A DNA stretch of 64,000 bases from Chaetoderma sp. LZ-2023a. Its lineage: Eukaryota; Mollusca; Caudofoveata; Chaetodermatida; Chaetodermatidae. The notes beneath the pieces are model-generated. The model was given only the letters and a program-made list of their open reading frames with translations. It did no database searches and was not told where the DNA came from. A program made the position numbers and the translations under genes. The stretch covers positions 141,601,278-141,665,277 of the forward strand of contig CM067359.1 in NCBI GenBank assembly GCA_034401795.1, written 5' to 3'. Shown in pieces: positions 10,085-21,780 of this stretch. How positions within the stretch are numbered: the stretch's first letter is position 1; each line of letters opens with the position of its first letter.

Positions 10085-13000
10085 CTAATTTTGAGATCCG
10101 TTTGCATCATCTGGGTCAACATAACTACTTAAGTTCTGGCAATGGTCTTCCTCTCCTTCACACCGGCACAGTTCTGTACACACAAGCCCTTTTAATCGAC
10201 ATGAACATCTACCTGAAGCACACTTATTTGTTGAGCTTGGGTTAGTGGTACCACACGTACACCTCACTAACTCAACCACCGCTGCAGGGGCTGGTGCAAC
10301 CTTGGATAACAGAGGTACAAGCCTGTGCTCTTCCTTCACCCATCCATGCTGTAAGGGATCTGGTGATAGTGGACTGACAACATGGTCTTGTTCCCACACC
10401 GAAGCTTGGCAGTGAGCACACTGGATATGCTCAACCCATGTTCCACGTGTCGGTGGTAGCATGTCGCCACCTTTGTTCATGCCTTGTTGTTTGAATAGGT
10501 GCCATCTGAGGTGATGCGGCTCAGTAATGTGAACATTCTTCTTACAGAATAAACTACATAAAAAGGAAATGCACCCATTTAATGCATCATTAGAAGGCTG
10601 GGTGTCACAGCCGAGGCCGGATATTAAAGTTACAATCTTGGTATCTGCTTTTAGGAAGGTTTCTAAGCAGGCTTTCTTAGACTTTCCTCTTATGTAGCCT
10701 GTGGTATCACAACCAGTGAGAGCATGCCATTTGCAGAGAGCATTTGCTCTCTCCAGTTCAAGAGCATCATAAATAGGTTGAAGTAGAACTAGTCGTCGTC
10801 GATCACCCGTGCCCATCACCAGGGCAGATTTCTTGCCAAGAAGAGCTGTAAGTCTCAGCGCAAGAATCAAAACATCTGCATCCTGACTGTAAATGTGAAC
10901 AGTATATCCAGCTTTATTTGCTTCCACTGCATGCAAGATCAGTAAGGTATCGGCTTCTTCTTGTGTACTGACACCAGGAGTGGCATTATTGGTGTAGTTG
11001 GACACCACTTCTTTGCGTGTGGCTGTTATCATACACATTTTAGAATGGTCTATTAATCTCTGTGCAAGATAAAGTGTCAACGAATCTTTTGTAGCTACAC
11101 TTCCAAAGAATAGTTTTAATTCAGGAATTTTGGTATTGTCTTCTACATTATAATCTTTTGGCTGTGCCTTTCCACCCCTGCGTCGTTCACGGGTTGATTC
11201 CTTTAATGAGCCAACAACAGCGTAATTGTCAAAAATTACCCTTACAGAATTGTAATTACGTGATTTGATATCAATGAGCTCAACATACGCTTTGCCAAGG
11301 GCTTTACCATTTTCAAATGACTTCACAGCCATGAGTTCTTGTATTACGGTCATACCGTCTACAATTAGACTGAGCTGTGCATCTGTGGAACCGTGTGCAC
11401 CATCTGAAATGAGATTGTCTTGGCAATCCTCCATCGGTGACACTGGAAGATTCTCTAAGACAGTTATCAATGAGCCTTTATTTAATGTTGGGTGTACAGA
11501 CCCATCTGGTCTCATTAATGTCCGATTAACAGTTGTAAATTCATAATTACCAATCACCTCTTCCATATCTATTTCACGAGATGAGCGCGCTACAACAAGT
11601 AGTCGAGACATTAGACCAGACGTTGCCTGGATGGTTAAAACATCAGATTTTGCCTGTACTTTAACCTCGTTGGTTGTAGAAGTCCATGTAAACCACTTAC
11701 ATTTTGTCATCTTGTCCCAAAGATTTGTATTTCCACATATTCTTTCATCAACAGATTTGTGCATTGCAGATTTTCCCACGAGCTCACAGGAAAGGATGCT
11801 TTCCTCAACAGCTTTAGGAACTATCTCATTAGTGACAAGCTTAACCATTGCTGTATTGCCACTCTTGAATATTCCACAAGGTGCTAGGACATCAAATAGC
11901 TTTTTAATAGCTTGTTCATGCCTGAGTGTTGTTGACTTATTGAGTTCATGGTGATCCATTTTACTCTGTTTCTTAAGTCAGCCATGGCCTCTGTTTCATT
12001 GGCAATTCGTGCTAATTCTGGTGCGCACATACAAAACTTCAGAAGAGTAGCAGGAGACTGGGTGATGCCACCAATAGCACCCTGACCTTTGAGATTTTTG
12101 TTTACATGTTCTTGAGCATGATCAATACCGATGCGGGTGAATGGTATCTGGTTGGAAGTGTTCACAGTGAATTCATGTGCCATAAAGTCCTGCCAGATTT
12201 CTGGATCAGTAGTTTGAAGCCGACACATTCGTGCAATATATTCTGGAATATTCTGTGCATAATCATGCCTCCCATAAGCAAAGAAATACACACATAGTTT
12301 CTCAAGTGACGACAGGTGACGGAACCAGTCACCTAGCCGGGTAGCATGCTGGAATTGCAGTAAGGTCAAGACCTGTTTCATGTACATTCGTGCCCATTTG
12401 AAAATGGGCTCCGTGTTGTTCTCAGCATCAAAGTCGGCAAGCTGTTTTCTCTATATTAAGTGACTCGAGTGTGATTAATAATCCCTTATGTGACTCACGA
12501 ATGCTCTGTTTCGATGTGCATGCATCAGACAGTATTTTAATACTCTCTTCAAGAGCTACGCAGACAGCAGGCCTTTCAGCAAAGAAACTATCCTATCCAA
12601 AGATCGAACAATATCTGCAGGGTGGCTTCCATAACTCTGTTGTAATGATTCCCATTTATAATTTGATTAACAGTCACAGAACTGTACAAACCTGCTTCGA
12701 CCCAAGCCTCGTCAATCCCGCTTCCTTCTATGGCCTTTCCCAAACATCTGAGAGCACATAATGAAGTGTGGAATGCACCTGGACACACAACAAACTGATC
12801 CTTGAACCATGAATCCAAATATTCCAACTTCAACACTTGTTTGTATAGATCCATGTCAAATGTGACAACAAGCTTCCGCCCATTACCAGACACAAGTCTT
12901 TTCAATCTACAAAGTTGGTCTAAAGTGGTAACCAGGGTTGGCAATTCGTGTGTTGGGGCATTTATGATAGGTAGAGTAAATGCCTTATCAACAATCAAAG

Positions 13001-15103
13001 AGGAATGATTCGCGGATTCAGGTGTGTTTGAAAGACTGTTGTATGCAGCCCACACTGGTATCATTTGCGTTGTTCTCTCGTCATCTACTACTTGTGGAGA
13101 CATTTGTACAGATATTTCACCTGAACTCAATAAACACTCGTGCTCCTCTCGCACTGCTGGCATATTTGACATGTCAGTTACTGAAAGCATACCTTGTACA
13201 TTATCTGACAAAATATTGGTAACATCAAAAGCAGGAATCGTAACTTCATCAGAGGCAACTGTTTTAGGTTCTACATCAGACGAATTTAAATCAACTGTTT
13301 GAGATCTGTTGAAATATCTTGCCATCATCCAACACATATCATGCTTTATCGCTCTATCAAAATGTTCATCGTAGGAACCCACTTTATACGATGCATAATG
13401 GGGACTGAATTGAGGTTTGGGACTGCCTTCTAAGTCACATTTAAGAATCTTGATGCATGTGCTCGGAACACCTAAAAGGCCACCAGCAGAAACTTCATAT
13501 AGATCAAGTGGTCTCTCCAGCACATATTGGCTGATATACACAAGCTGCCATTGCATGGAAACTTGACTTTCCATCAAAAGTATCAACTTTCTTGTCAACA
13601 TTATCAGTGGAAGCCCGAATTGCTCTACCTTTCACAATACCAACTGGGACAAAAATACAATTTTTATTGATGTTTTCTTGCACAGCATTGGCTATCTGAC
13701 TACAAACCCTGGTCACCCGACTATCTGATATTCCACAACATAAATGGCTGAGCAGATTTATAGTGGTCTGGCTGCGTAAATTGTGATATATCCACAAAGA
13801 TAATCCGACTGCATATGGACTTTCACATTGGGGACGAAAAGTAGACAATTCAGACTGGGATTTTGTTGTGTATGCTACTTGCTTTGAAGTTTTAAATTCC
13901 TGCATCATCATTTGAGAAATTATGACACATGATTTTCTTAGAGACTGATCTCGCGACTCAGTTGTCACAGCCTTAGAACCTTGCAAGATCCATCTGTTTA
14001 ACATTAATACTTCTACTGGCAATCCAGATTCGCCAACACCATCTAGAGAGCCTGTAAATACCCAAGGTTTCTCCTTTCTGGCTTTAGTTATCTCTTTTCT
14101 GATGATTTTGGCACATTTAAATATTATATTAAGGTCGCCTTTTATGTTTTGTTCAGAAATAGCAATATCGACTGCTTCACGTCCAGATTTTTTTGAATGG
14201 AAGACGCCAGGTAATTTACCTCTATGTTGGGATAGTTCAATGTCTGGTAAATTGTGTGTGATGTTTGTTATTAGTGTTCGTCTGGATATTGCATGACCAG
14301 TGACTCCGTGGTCACGCATCATATTATAATACAATTCTTCAGCCTGAACAGTCGTTATATAGTCTCCAGATTCTATTCTTTCATGCAACTCATCGTAAAA
14401 TTCCATCTCTGCTGCTATAAAGAAAATCGTCTCCTCACTATTCTGATTAGTTTCAGTGCGTCTTTCAGGGCCTTGAACATAAATTCTCCAGTATGTGGTT
14501 TTGCAGGATTTGTGATAGACAATGTCCCTAGCCAGAAAGTCCCCTTCTGATATTATGTCGGCCAATTGTACTTTCCAGGATGCATTGTCACTTTTATCTA
14601 CTATCTCTTTGACAGATATCCCGCTATTCTCACTACGACAGGCATATAAAATTATATTTTCTTTTTCCGTATTTTGACCTTGACAGAAAAAGCACTTTTC
14701 ACGATCAAAACGCTCTGTGGCAGATCTCTGTAGTATGCTACTAGATTCTACAGATAAGGTTGGGCGCCCCTTCCCCTTACGGTTTTCAGGATTATTGAGA
14801 TACTTAATCTCGTCTCTTTTAGCTTTGTTCTTGTCTGTGGTTTCACTATAACAGCTGCGATGCCACTTAGCACCCTTTTGCAAAAGGTTCGATGCTGTTA
14901 TACCTATTAATCTGTTCCCTACATTAATAAAATCATGACTGCCCCATTCAGATCTTTTATTGACATTCGCTAAAAATGTATCATATCTCGGGGGGGGGGG
15001 GGTTGGCGGTCAATCTTTCTTTCTTATTATACTCTTGGCATTTAATACATAAACTGCAATCAGTTGGTTTATTTTTTGCCGGCAATTCTAATTCACTCTC
15101 CAT
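10085..15103 (-). pseudogene. Academ-like transposase/XPG-nuclease gene, frameshifted
   Basis: The ATG at 15103 opens MESELELPAKNK and a CSLCIKCQ zinc motif; a 12-base poly-C/G run (near 14990) breaks the frame. Coding then continues through WHRSCYS, CFFCQ...YHKSC (second metal site), HGVTGH, and DNVD..DTFDGKSSFHAM near 13600 (probable first catalytic Asp). Next are VVTFDMDLY (second Asp) and PGAFHTSLCALRCLG...GSGIDE (about 12650-12850). After a shift in 12390-12590 comes the C-terminal 624-residue part (11959-10085). It holds EEADTLLILHAVEAN, SQDADVLILAL and WHALTGCDTTGYIRGKSKKA, which resemble acidic and helix-hairpin motifs of XPG/FEN nucleases. It ends with a Cys-rich tail (CTCG..CASGRCSC..LVCTELCRC). 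Total is about 1,660 codons without introns, with about five frame changes. Domain order fits Academ-type transposases. I infer the DDE residues and have not aligned them. Confidence 0.7.
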
Positions 15104-15341
15104 CGTTGACTACATGTGTTACCAAATGGCAAAGATATGCAGTTTGTCTGTTTGTTAGCAGACGACAGCGCTTTTTATAAATAAAATTTGAGGATAAGCG
15201 CAAGATCGTCTTTTCAATTTACTTTGATCCAGAGATTCTAAAATTATCCCGGGCTTTGTATTATTATAAAAATTAATTTTTAACCTTTTAAGCAAGAAAG
15301 TTTAGAATATAACACTCATTTACGATTTAATAATTATTATG

Positions 15342-15430
15342 ATCAATATTTTGAGGTTAATTTGACTAGGTTATGTTGCTGTCTATGGCAGCAACATGTT
15401 CCAGTTAAATTAATTATGAAATATTCAATA
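15342..15430. mobile_element. Palindromic hairpin element (GTTGCTG apex)
   Basis: Arms TATTTTGAGGTTAATTTGAC and TTAAATTAATTATGAAATA flank the apex TGTTGCTGTCTATGGCAGCAACA. It is the same core as in the MITEs elsewhere but without recognisable outer ends here. Confidence 0.6.
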
Positions 15431-15760
15431 ACATACCCTTTATCGTAGCCTTGAAATTCAGATTCTTGGTATTCAGGGTTCAAAGGGTTAAACATATTAC
15501 TATGATATTGCCTATCAACCATCATACATCATCTGGCATGCATTAAAACATATACCTAGACACTAAAATCAAGACAGATAGTGGCCATTTTGAAATCCAA
15601 TATGGCCACCATAACGACAAATGAAAATTTGGTATCAAGTGATTTTGGATTCCCAGATGATTGAAGAATATTCCCTGAAAGTTACAGCTACTATACCCGA
15701 AAATGCATATAAGTCTCAATTTTCCTACTCAAGGCGACAGACTATTATAGCACATAGATA

Positions 15761-16324
15761 GATGTAAAAATTAAGTACACAAATTAGACCTTCTCATTTT
15801 GGCTTTGATTGACTCTTTCATGTGGCTTGTTAAGCTATAAGTGTTCATCTGAACTAATGCCCCACAAGTCACCATTTAGGAGGGAAATCGATCAGTGGAT
15901 GTGGCACTATCACACTGACATACTTTTCGTGAGAAATATATGGCAGTAAAATCCCCAACGGATTCCATGGAGCACTGACAGCTTCGAAGACCTGGAGATT
16001 AAAACAAAAATCTTATTGACGTAACCCATTAACACTCAAGTCACCAAAAATTACTATGCAGTGGACTTGAGAAATGTTCATTTGCAGACCAAGAAAAAAC
16101 TATATTTGATCAAATTTACCATTGGAATGACTGGTTCAATAACTGAGGCATTGCCGCCAGCGATAAATTTTCAAAAAGAATCTTCCTTTGGTCAAAACAT
16201 GGCAAATGAACATTTTCTATTTCGAACAAATTTGAGGCTTAAATGGTCAATATCACAGTGTAACCTATGGTTATGACCTTGGCGAGAGGCATTGATATGC
16301 CAAGCCATCCATAAAAAAGATTTT
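15761..16324. other. Unassigned stretch
   Basis: No gene or repeat recognised. Open frames are short and lack protein-like features. Confidence 0.3.
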
Positions 16325-16675
16325 GTTTCCTGCAAACCGGGTGTAGAAAAAAACCTTCAGTAGGGAGGGAGGACATTTTTTTTCTTTCAATAAATTTATT
16401 TTAAAAAGGTAAAATATTTTGGAGGTTTTTATATTTGACTAGATGTCCATTAAATATGGATGTAATTGCTTGTAATTGCCAAATTTAGCATGTTTTCATG
16501 ACACAATTAGCAAAAGCGATTCACCTTGCATACAAATGGCATTAAAAACATTATAATTTGCATAGGCATAGTTGTATGCATGTTTTAATTTTTATGCAGG
16601 GTAGAAAAAAAAATTATTTTATTCCTTGCCGGGTGAAAAAAAAGACAAATTTCACCCGGGAGGTTTACAGGAAAC
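16325..16675. mobile_element. Putative MITE with GTTTCCTG ends
   Basis: Left GTTTCCTGCAAACCGGGTG and right complement of GTTTCCTGTAAACCTCCCGG form imperfect inverted repeats around 350 bp of AT-rich, non-coding DNA. No target duplication is obvious, so the family is not assigned. Confidence 0.45.
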
Positions 16676-16722
16676 TAAACTATTTTTTTATTTTGGCCCC
16701 AGTGCCTCAATTTTAAGATAAC

Positions 16723-16916
16723 TATAGTACATCTCAGAATGTTTCGAAACAAAACGAGATGTAGAAATTTTTGTTCAATATTTTGAACCAAATTGTATTG
16801 CCTAAGGCAGCAAGTCTTCCAATCCAATTATGTTCAAAATATTGAACAGACAATTTCTTACTAATCATGCTAATATGTATCTGTGCTTCATGGAAATATT
16901 TCTGAGCTGTACTGTA
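16723..16916. mobile_element. Fold-back MITE, mariner-like ends (copy 3, complete)
   Basis: Ends TATAGTACATCTCAG and CTGAGCTGTACTGTA are inverted and the whole 194 bp folds back. The centre is AATTGTATTGCCTAAGGCAG, a shrunken form of the shared hairpin. The right end matches the left ends at 374 and 2595. The TA termini suggest a Tc1/mariner-type mobiliser. Confidence 0.65.
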
Positions 16917-16920
16917 TACA

Positions 16921-17030
16921 AGCTGTTGAATATTCATAATTGTGAAACTAATTTGAGTAAAACCTGGTGCTGCCCCAGTCAGAGCAATAAATCTCATGGA
17001 AATTGGTTTCAAAATATTCAACAGAATATT
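16921..17030. mobile_element. Degenerate palindromic hairpin element
   Basis: GTTGAATATTCATAATTGTG with AAACTAATTTGAG on the left and GGTTTCAAAATATTCAACAG on the right surround GGTGCTGCCCCAGTCAG. It is adjacent to the preceding MITE. Confidence 0.45.
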
Positions 17031-17109
17031 TCATATATCAACAAGTGCTCTGCAAATGGCGCATAATACCCTGCCCTGGTGACAAACCAATGTACGTGAG
17101 CGCTCAGAA

Positions 17110-18190
17110 AATACATGTAGCGATTTCTTTCTCAGACTTATACCCGTCATCCTATGAAGTTTCAAAGTGCTATGCTAAACGGTCATGGAGTTATTTCCTG
17201 GAAACCAATTTTCAAGGTTCACGTCGGTGGCTGTCAGCCATATTGGATTTTGGATCATCCTCTACATGTATTTCAATAATTTTCCTCCTCATATGAAATG
17301 GAGGAAATGGAGTTATTATTTGGAAACCTATTTTCAAGATGGCTGCTGGTGGTCATATTAGATTTATGATCATCATCGATTTCATTAAATTTATTCCTCA
17401 GACGTAGCCCAGTCATCCTATGAAGCTTAAAATCAATTCGATAATTAGTAACGGAGGAAACGAATTCTCAAGATGTTTGCCGGTGGCTGGTGAACATCTT
17501 GGATTTCGGATCAGCGCCAATTTCGAGAGGTTTGTTCCTCAGGCTTAGTCCAACCACCCTATAAAGTTTCAAAGCTATCCGATAAATGCCCGTTACCATT
17601 CAGAAACGACTTTTCAAGATGGCCACACTTGGTTGGGGGCCATCTTGGATTTTGGGTCATCATCAATTTCGATAGGTTTCTTGCCCAGGCCTAATCCAAC
17701 AAGCCTATGAAGTTCCAAAGAAATCCGATAAGCGGTAACGGAGTTATCAACCGGAAACCAATTTCTTCCCCAGCCCTAGTCCAATCATCTTATGAAGTTT
17801 CAAAGCAATCCGATAAATGGTAGCAGAGTTATCGTGCGGAAACCAATGATCAAGATGCCTGCCAGTGGCTGGTGGCCGTTTTGGATTTCAGATCATTGTC
17901 AATTTCGATAGGTTTCTTTCCCAGACCTAGTCCAATCATCTTATGACGTTTCAAAGCAATCCGATAAATGGTAGCAGAGTTATCATGCAAAAAACAATTT
18001 TCAAGATGGCTACCAGTGGCTGATGGCCATTTTGGATTTCGGATCATCGTCGCTTTCGATAGGTTTCTTTCGCAGACCTAGTCTAATCATCCTATGACGT
18101 TTCAAAACGATCTGATAAACGGTAGTGGAGTTATCGTGCGGAAACCACTCTGAAGCCGACCTGTAAACGTCATCACATAATACCCCACCA
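17110..18190. repeat. Tandem satellite, ~150-bp unit (about 7 copies)
   Basis: Each unit holds TTTCAAGATGGC, a GGCCATCTTGGATTT partner, TTTCGATAGGTTTCTT, CCTAGTCCAATCATC and TATGAAGTTTCAAAGCAATC. Units diverge to about 75-90% by eye and one is shortened near 17760. CAAGATGGC and GCCATCTTG form a short inverted pair in each unit. Similar ATGGCC motifs lie in the Academ-like inverted repeats. Confidence 0.85.
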
Positions 18191-18199
18191 ATTTTTCTG

Positions 18200-19190
18200 G
18201 TGGGGTATAAAAGTGCCTTAATGAACCAGAGTTATGGCCGTTGTTTAAATGTACAGACTCTTTATATCCATATTTCAAATGGATAATTGACTGAAGGAAC
18301 ATATCTGCTAAATTTTGTTTTAACAATTGCGAATATTATGCATTTCCCCCATACATGCCATAGGGCTCAATACTAAAATAATGTAGCAAGGGACATAACT
18401 CTGCTATTTGTGGGCATGGCCACTTTATATTCCTAGCCCAAATAAATTATTGTCTAAAGAAACATATCTGCTGAACTGTGTTTTAATCCATCGATAAATG
18501 ATGAAACGTGGCACAAATGTATTTTCGCCATAGGCCTCAATACTTAACCAGAGTTATGGCCCTTATTTCAAGTCGTGGCTACATGCCTTAAGGAAAATAC
18601 ATGTATCTGTTAAATTTGTTTTTAATCCATGAACAATTGACAAAACAAATGTGTTTTAACCAAAAGGGTCAATAGTTTCATGTCTTAATGAACCAGATTT
18701 CTGGCGCTTATTTAAAGGTGCTATACCTCTTTATATTCATAGTCCAAATTGGTATTTGACTGAAGAAATATCTCTGTTATATTTGATTTTAATCCATCAA
18801 CAATTGACGAAACAAATGGATTTTCACCATCAGGTCACTTAGTTTAAACCTTAATGAACCAGAGTTATGGCCCTTGTTTAAAAATGCATACTCTTAAATA
18901 TCCTTAGTTCAAATAGATATTTGACTGAAGGAACATATCTGTTAAATTTGATTTTAATCTATCAACAACTGACGAAAACATGTATTTTCCCCATATGGCT
19001 CAATACTTAAAACACATCAATGAACCTGAGTTATGGCCCTTGGTTAAGGGTGTGGTCACTTCATATTCATAGCTCCAATTTAGTTGTAATCCATCAATAA
19101 ATGATGAAACGTGCAACAAACGTATTTTCCCCATAGGCTTCAATACTTTGAAAGTATAGCAAGGGCCATAACGACCCCCAGACTTCACTC
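18200..19190. repeat. Second tandem satellite, ~160-bp unit (about 6 copies)
   Basis: The phrases CCTTAATGAACCAGAGTTAT, TTTGACTGAAGGAACATATC, TTAAATTTGATTTTAATCCA and ATTTTCCCCATAGG recur every 160-165 bp. The unit is unrelated to the satellite just before it. Confidence 0.85.
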
Positions 19191-19277
19191 CTTTAGATGG
19201 AGGTAGTCTGGTGTTATCCTTTGTGGCCCCAAAAGACAGGTGGTCATATATCGATCAGGTTGACTGTACTTATATCA

Positions 19278-19578
19278 AGGTCCGTGAAGTTGCCTCCTTA
19301 TTCTAACAACATTACATGTGTTTGCATTGGATTTGGTCAGTTCTCTGAAGCGTAGGAAGCCAGTTACTTATTCGCCTCTTTCCAGCTCCTTATTCAGATG
19401 ACCTATTTCTAGGTCACGTGACCTAAATTTTGTTATGTGGCTCAATGCGCAGACGAACTCTAACATCATACCACGTGCGTATTCCTGAATAAGGAACTGG
19501 GAACTGGGAATAAGGCGCCAACTTCGCGTCCGAATAAGGAACTGGGAACTGGGAACAAGGAGCCAACCTCACGGACCT
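19278..19578. mobile_element. MULE-type MITE with 9-bp target duplication
   Basis: AGGTCCGTGAAGTTGCCTCC (left) pairs with the complement of the right end, and both sides carry the perfect 9-bp duplication CTTATATCA (19269-19277 and 19579-19587). Nine-base duplications point to Mutator-like elements. The 301-bp body has two copies of GAATAAGGAACTGGGAACTG and no coding capacity. Confidence 0.8.
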
Positions 19579-19689
19579 CTTATATCATAGGTGGCGCCTA
19601 TTTCAGTATTTAGCGTGCATATATCTTAGTGTATCGCGAAACTGAAAAGGGTGGTGTAAATTAAATAAATATTCTGTAGCAATTGATGA

Positions 19690-20025
19690 ATCCGACCTGT
19701 CGATCATGTATATGACGTCATAATCAATTAAGTCACGCGTAAACCGTCGTCGCAATCATAATTGACAGAAATATTCCGTCATGATGGTGGAATAGACCGT
19801 CAAGTGTACGAATTGTATGTCTTTGATGAATTTACCATTTTAATAAAGATTCGGTTGGCAGTTTTGAAACTAATTAGACATCAACAGCACCCAGTCAAAT
19901 TAGTCTCAAATATTCATCAGTTTACATGTATAGTTACCTTATTATTGGGATTTTGGGAAGTCAGTGTCCGATCGATCATAACACGGGCAAAGCGTGGGCG
20001 GAGTATAGCTAGAAGTCGGTGTGGT
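19690..20025. mobile_element. CRE-bearing MITE, copy 1
   Basis: Same layout as the copy at 44550-44940: TGACGTCATAATCA, ACCGTCAAGTGTACGAATT, a degenerate hairpin core (19858-19918), GCGTGGGCGGAG and GTATAGCTAGAAG. Terminal bases are eroded. Confidence 0.65.
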
Positions 20026-20164
20026 AGTGGTAGATGTGGATTAATTCATTCATATGCCTGTAGGTGGCGTAATATCGTGCTTCTTTAAGACAGTCGCGAG
20101 ATAACATACCTTCAATCACCACCGTATTGTGACATTAAGTTGCCCTTTCTCTGTGAAATGACCA

Positions 20165-20512
20165 GTATAGAGGGATCAAGACTCGCAGACGTCATAATCA
20201 AATACGTCAATTTTTAGCTGACGTCACAATCAAAATGACGTAGCTCCGTCACGAAAGCCGAAAGTATCGTCATGAGAATCTACATGTTGTATGTATTTGA
20301 TGAATTTACAAGTTAACAAACATTCTGTTGAATATTTTGAAACTATTTTGACTGTAAGCTGTTGCTAGTCAAATTAGTTTCAGAATATGCAACAGCATAG
20401 TTAGTCTACCTTGGAATTTAGATTCTGGGAATTCAGGTTTCAAACTGTCAAATCGATTTCAACGCGTGTAAAATGTGGGCTGAGCATAGCTAGAAATGGA
20501 GCCATCTATTAA
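20165..20512. mobile_element. CRE-bearing MITE, copy 2 (cut by the gap)
   Basis: It contains GACGTCATAATCA, CTGACGTCACAATC, a hairpin core with AAACTATTTTGACTG (20330-20393) and GAGCATAGCTAGAAATGGAG just before the N run. Its start (TATAGAGGGATC) matches the outer end of the inverted copy at 33619-33982. Confidence 0.65.
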
Positions 20513-21012
20513 NNNNNNNNNNNNNNNNNNNNNNNNNNNNNNNNNNNNNNNNNNNNNNNNNNNNNNNNNNNNNNNNNNNNNNNNNNNNNNNNNNNNNNNN
20601 NNNNNNNNNNNNNNNNNNNNNNNNNNNNNNNNNNNNNNNNNNNNNNNNNNNNNNNNNNNNNNNNNNNNNNNNNNNNNNNNNNNNNNNNNNNNNNNNNNNN
20701 NNNNNNNNNNNNNNNNNNNNNNNNNNNNNNNNNNNNNNNNNNNNNNNNNNNNNNNNNNNNNNNNNNNNNNNNNNNNNNNNNNNNNNNNNNNNNNNNNNNN
20801 NNNNNNNNNNNNNNNNNNNNNNNNNNNNNNNNNNNNNNNNNNNNNNNNNNNNNNNNNNNNNNNNNNNNNNNNNNNNNNNNNNNNNNNNNNNNNNNNNNNN
20901 NNNNNNNNNNNNNNNNNNNNNNNNNNNNNNNNNNNNNNNNNNNNNNNNNNNNNNNNNNNNNNNNNNNNNNNNNNNNNNNNNNNNNNNNNNNNNNNNNNNN
21001 NNNNNNNNNNNN
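20513..21012. other. Assembly gap of 500 N
   Basis: Exactly 500 undetermined bases, most likely a placeholder length. It falls at the edge of an inverted minisatellite, a structure that commonly defeats assembly. An open frame across it is meaningless. Confidence 0.99.
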
Positions 21013-21780
21013 TTACTTAAGCCTTAGCTAGGCTTGGTTAGACCTTCCTGGCCTAATCTGTGCCTTATCTACGCTTCGTTTAGTCTTACCTAGGCTTAAG
21101 CTATTCTTATGTAGTCCTTACTTAGACTGTACCGGGTCCTTATTTAGGCTTGGCTAGGTCTCGGCTAGACCTTAAACCTGACGTGAATTAGCCTTACGTA
21201 GGCATTAACCAGGCTTTGCGAGGCATTACCTAGGCCTTAGCTTGGCTTTGGTGGGCCTTAGCCAGGGTGGATTAGGCATTACTTAGACCATATCTAAGCT
21301 TGGCTAGGCCTGAGCTTGGCCTTATCTAGGCTTTGATATACATTATCTAGGTCTTAGTTAGGTTTTGGCTAGCATTAGCGAGGCCTTAGCTAAGGCCAGG
21401 CTAAGCCTTATATAGGTGTCAGCTATGCCGTATCTAGACTTGTCTTAATCTTATGTAGGCCTTCACTGGGCTTACATCGGCATTAGCTTGTCATTATTTA
21501 GGCCTTAGGTATGCTTAACTTTGCCGTACCTAGGCCCTCGCCAGTCTTCACTATGACTTAAATAGGCATTAACCAAGCCTTAGCCAGTTAACTGGACATT
21601 TCCATGCTTGGCTAGGTCAGATCTAGGGCTTAACTAGCCTTGATAGGCCGTACCTATGTCTTGGCTCGTCCGTAGCCAGGATTCGATAGACCGTAGGTAG
21701 ACTTGGCTACATCCTCGCCAGGCATGACTAAGTCTTCCCTAGACCATTGCCAGGCTTATCTATGCCTTGTTAAGTCTTGG
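21013..21780. repeat. CCTTAGCTAGGCTT-type minisatellite, forward arm
   Basis: Degenerate ~12-14-bp units on the CCTTAGCTAGGCTT theme, T-rich on the plus strand. The left limit is hidden by the gap. Confidence 0.9.

Larger units (their letters stand above)
7170..15760 (-). mobile_element. Large Academ-like DNA transposon with nested insertions
   Basis: The segment at about 7170-7345 is an inverted copy of about 15580-15760. Both hold, in the same relative order, TATAGTCTGTC, TTATATGCATTTT, GGTATAGTAGCT, AACTTTCAGG, CACTTGATACCAA and GGATTTCAAAATGGCC. Between them lies a ~5-kb minus-strand gene for a DDE/XPG-like protein (10085-15103). Outermost ends and target duplications were not resolved. 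Left of the gene a hAT MITE carrying a Tc1 element has been inserted, and a palindromic element (15342-15430) sits on the right. The family call rests on the protein's domain order, which resembles what I recall of Academ (AcademX-type) transposons of invertebrates. Confidence 0.6.

Noticed and set aside
11265-11954. Plus-strand frames opposite the Academ-like gene (also 12802-13302, 14102-14550)
   Set aside because: They are antisense shadows of a gene with recognisable motifs on the minus strand.
20496-21020. 174-codon open frame
   Set aside because: It crosses 500 N bases.
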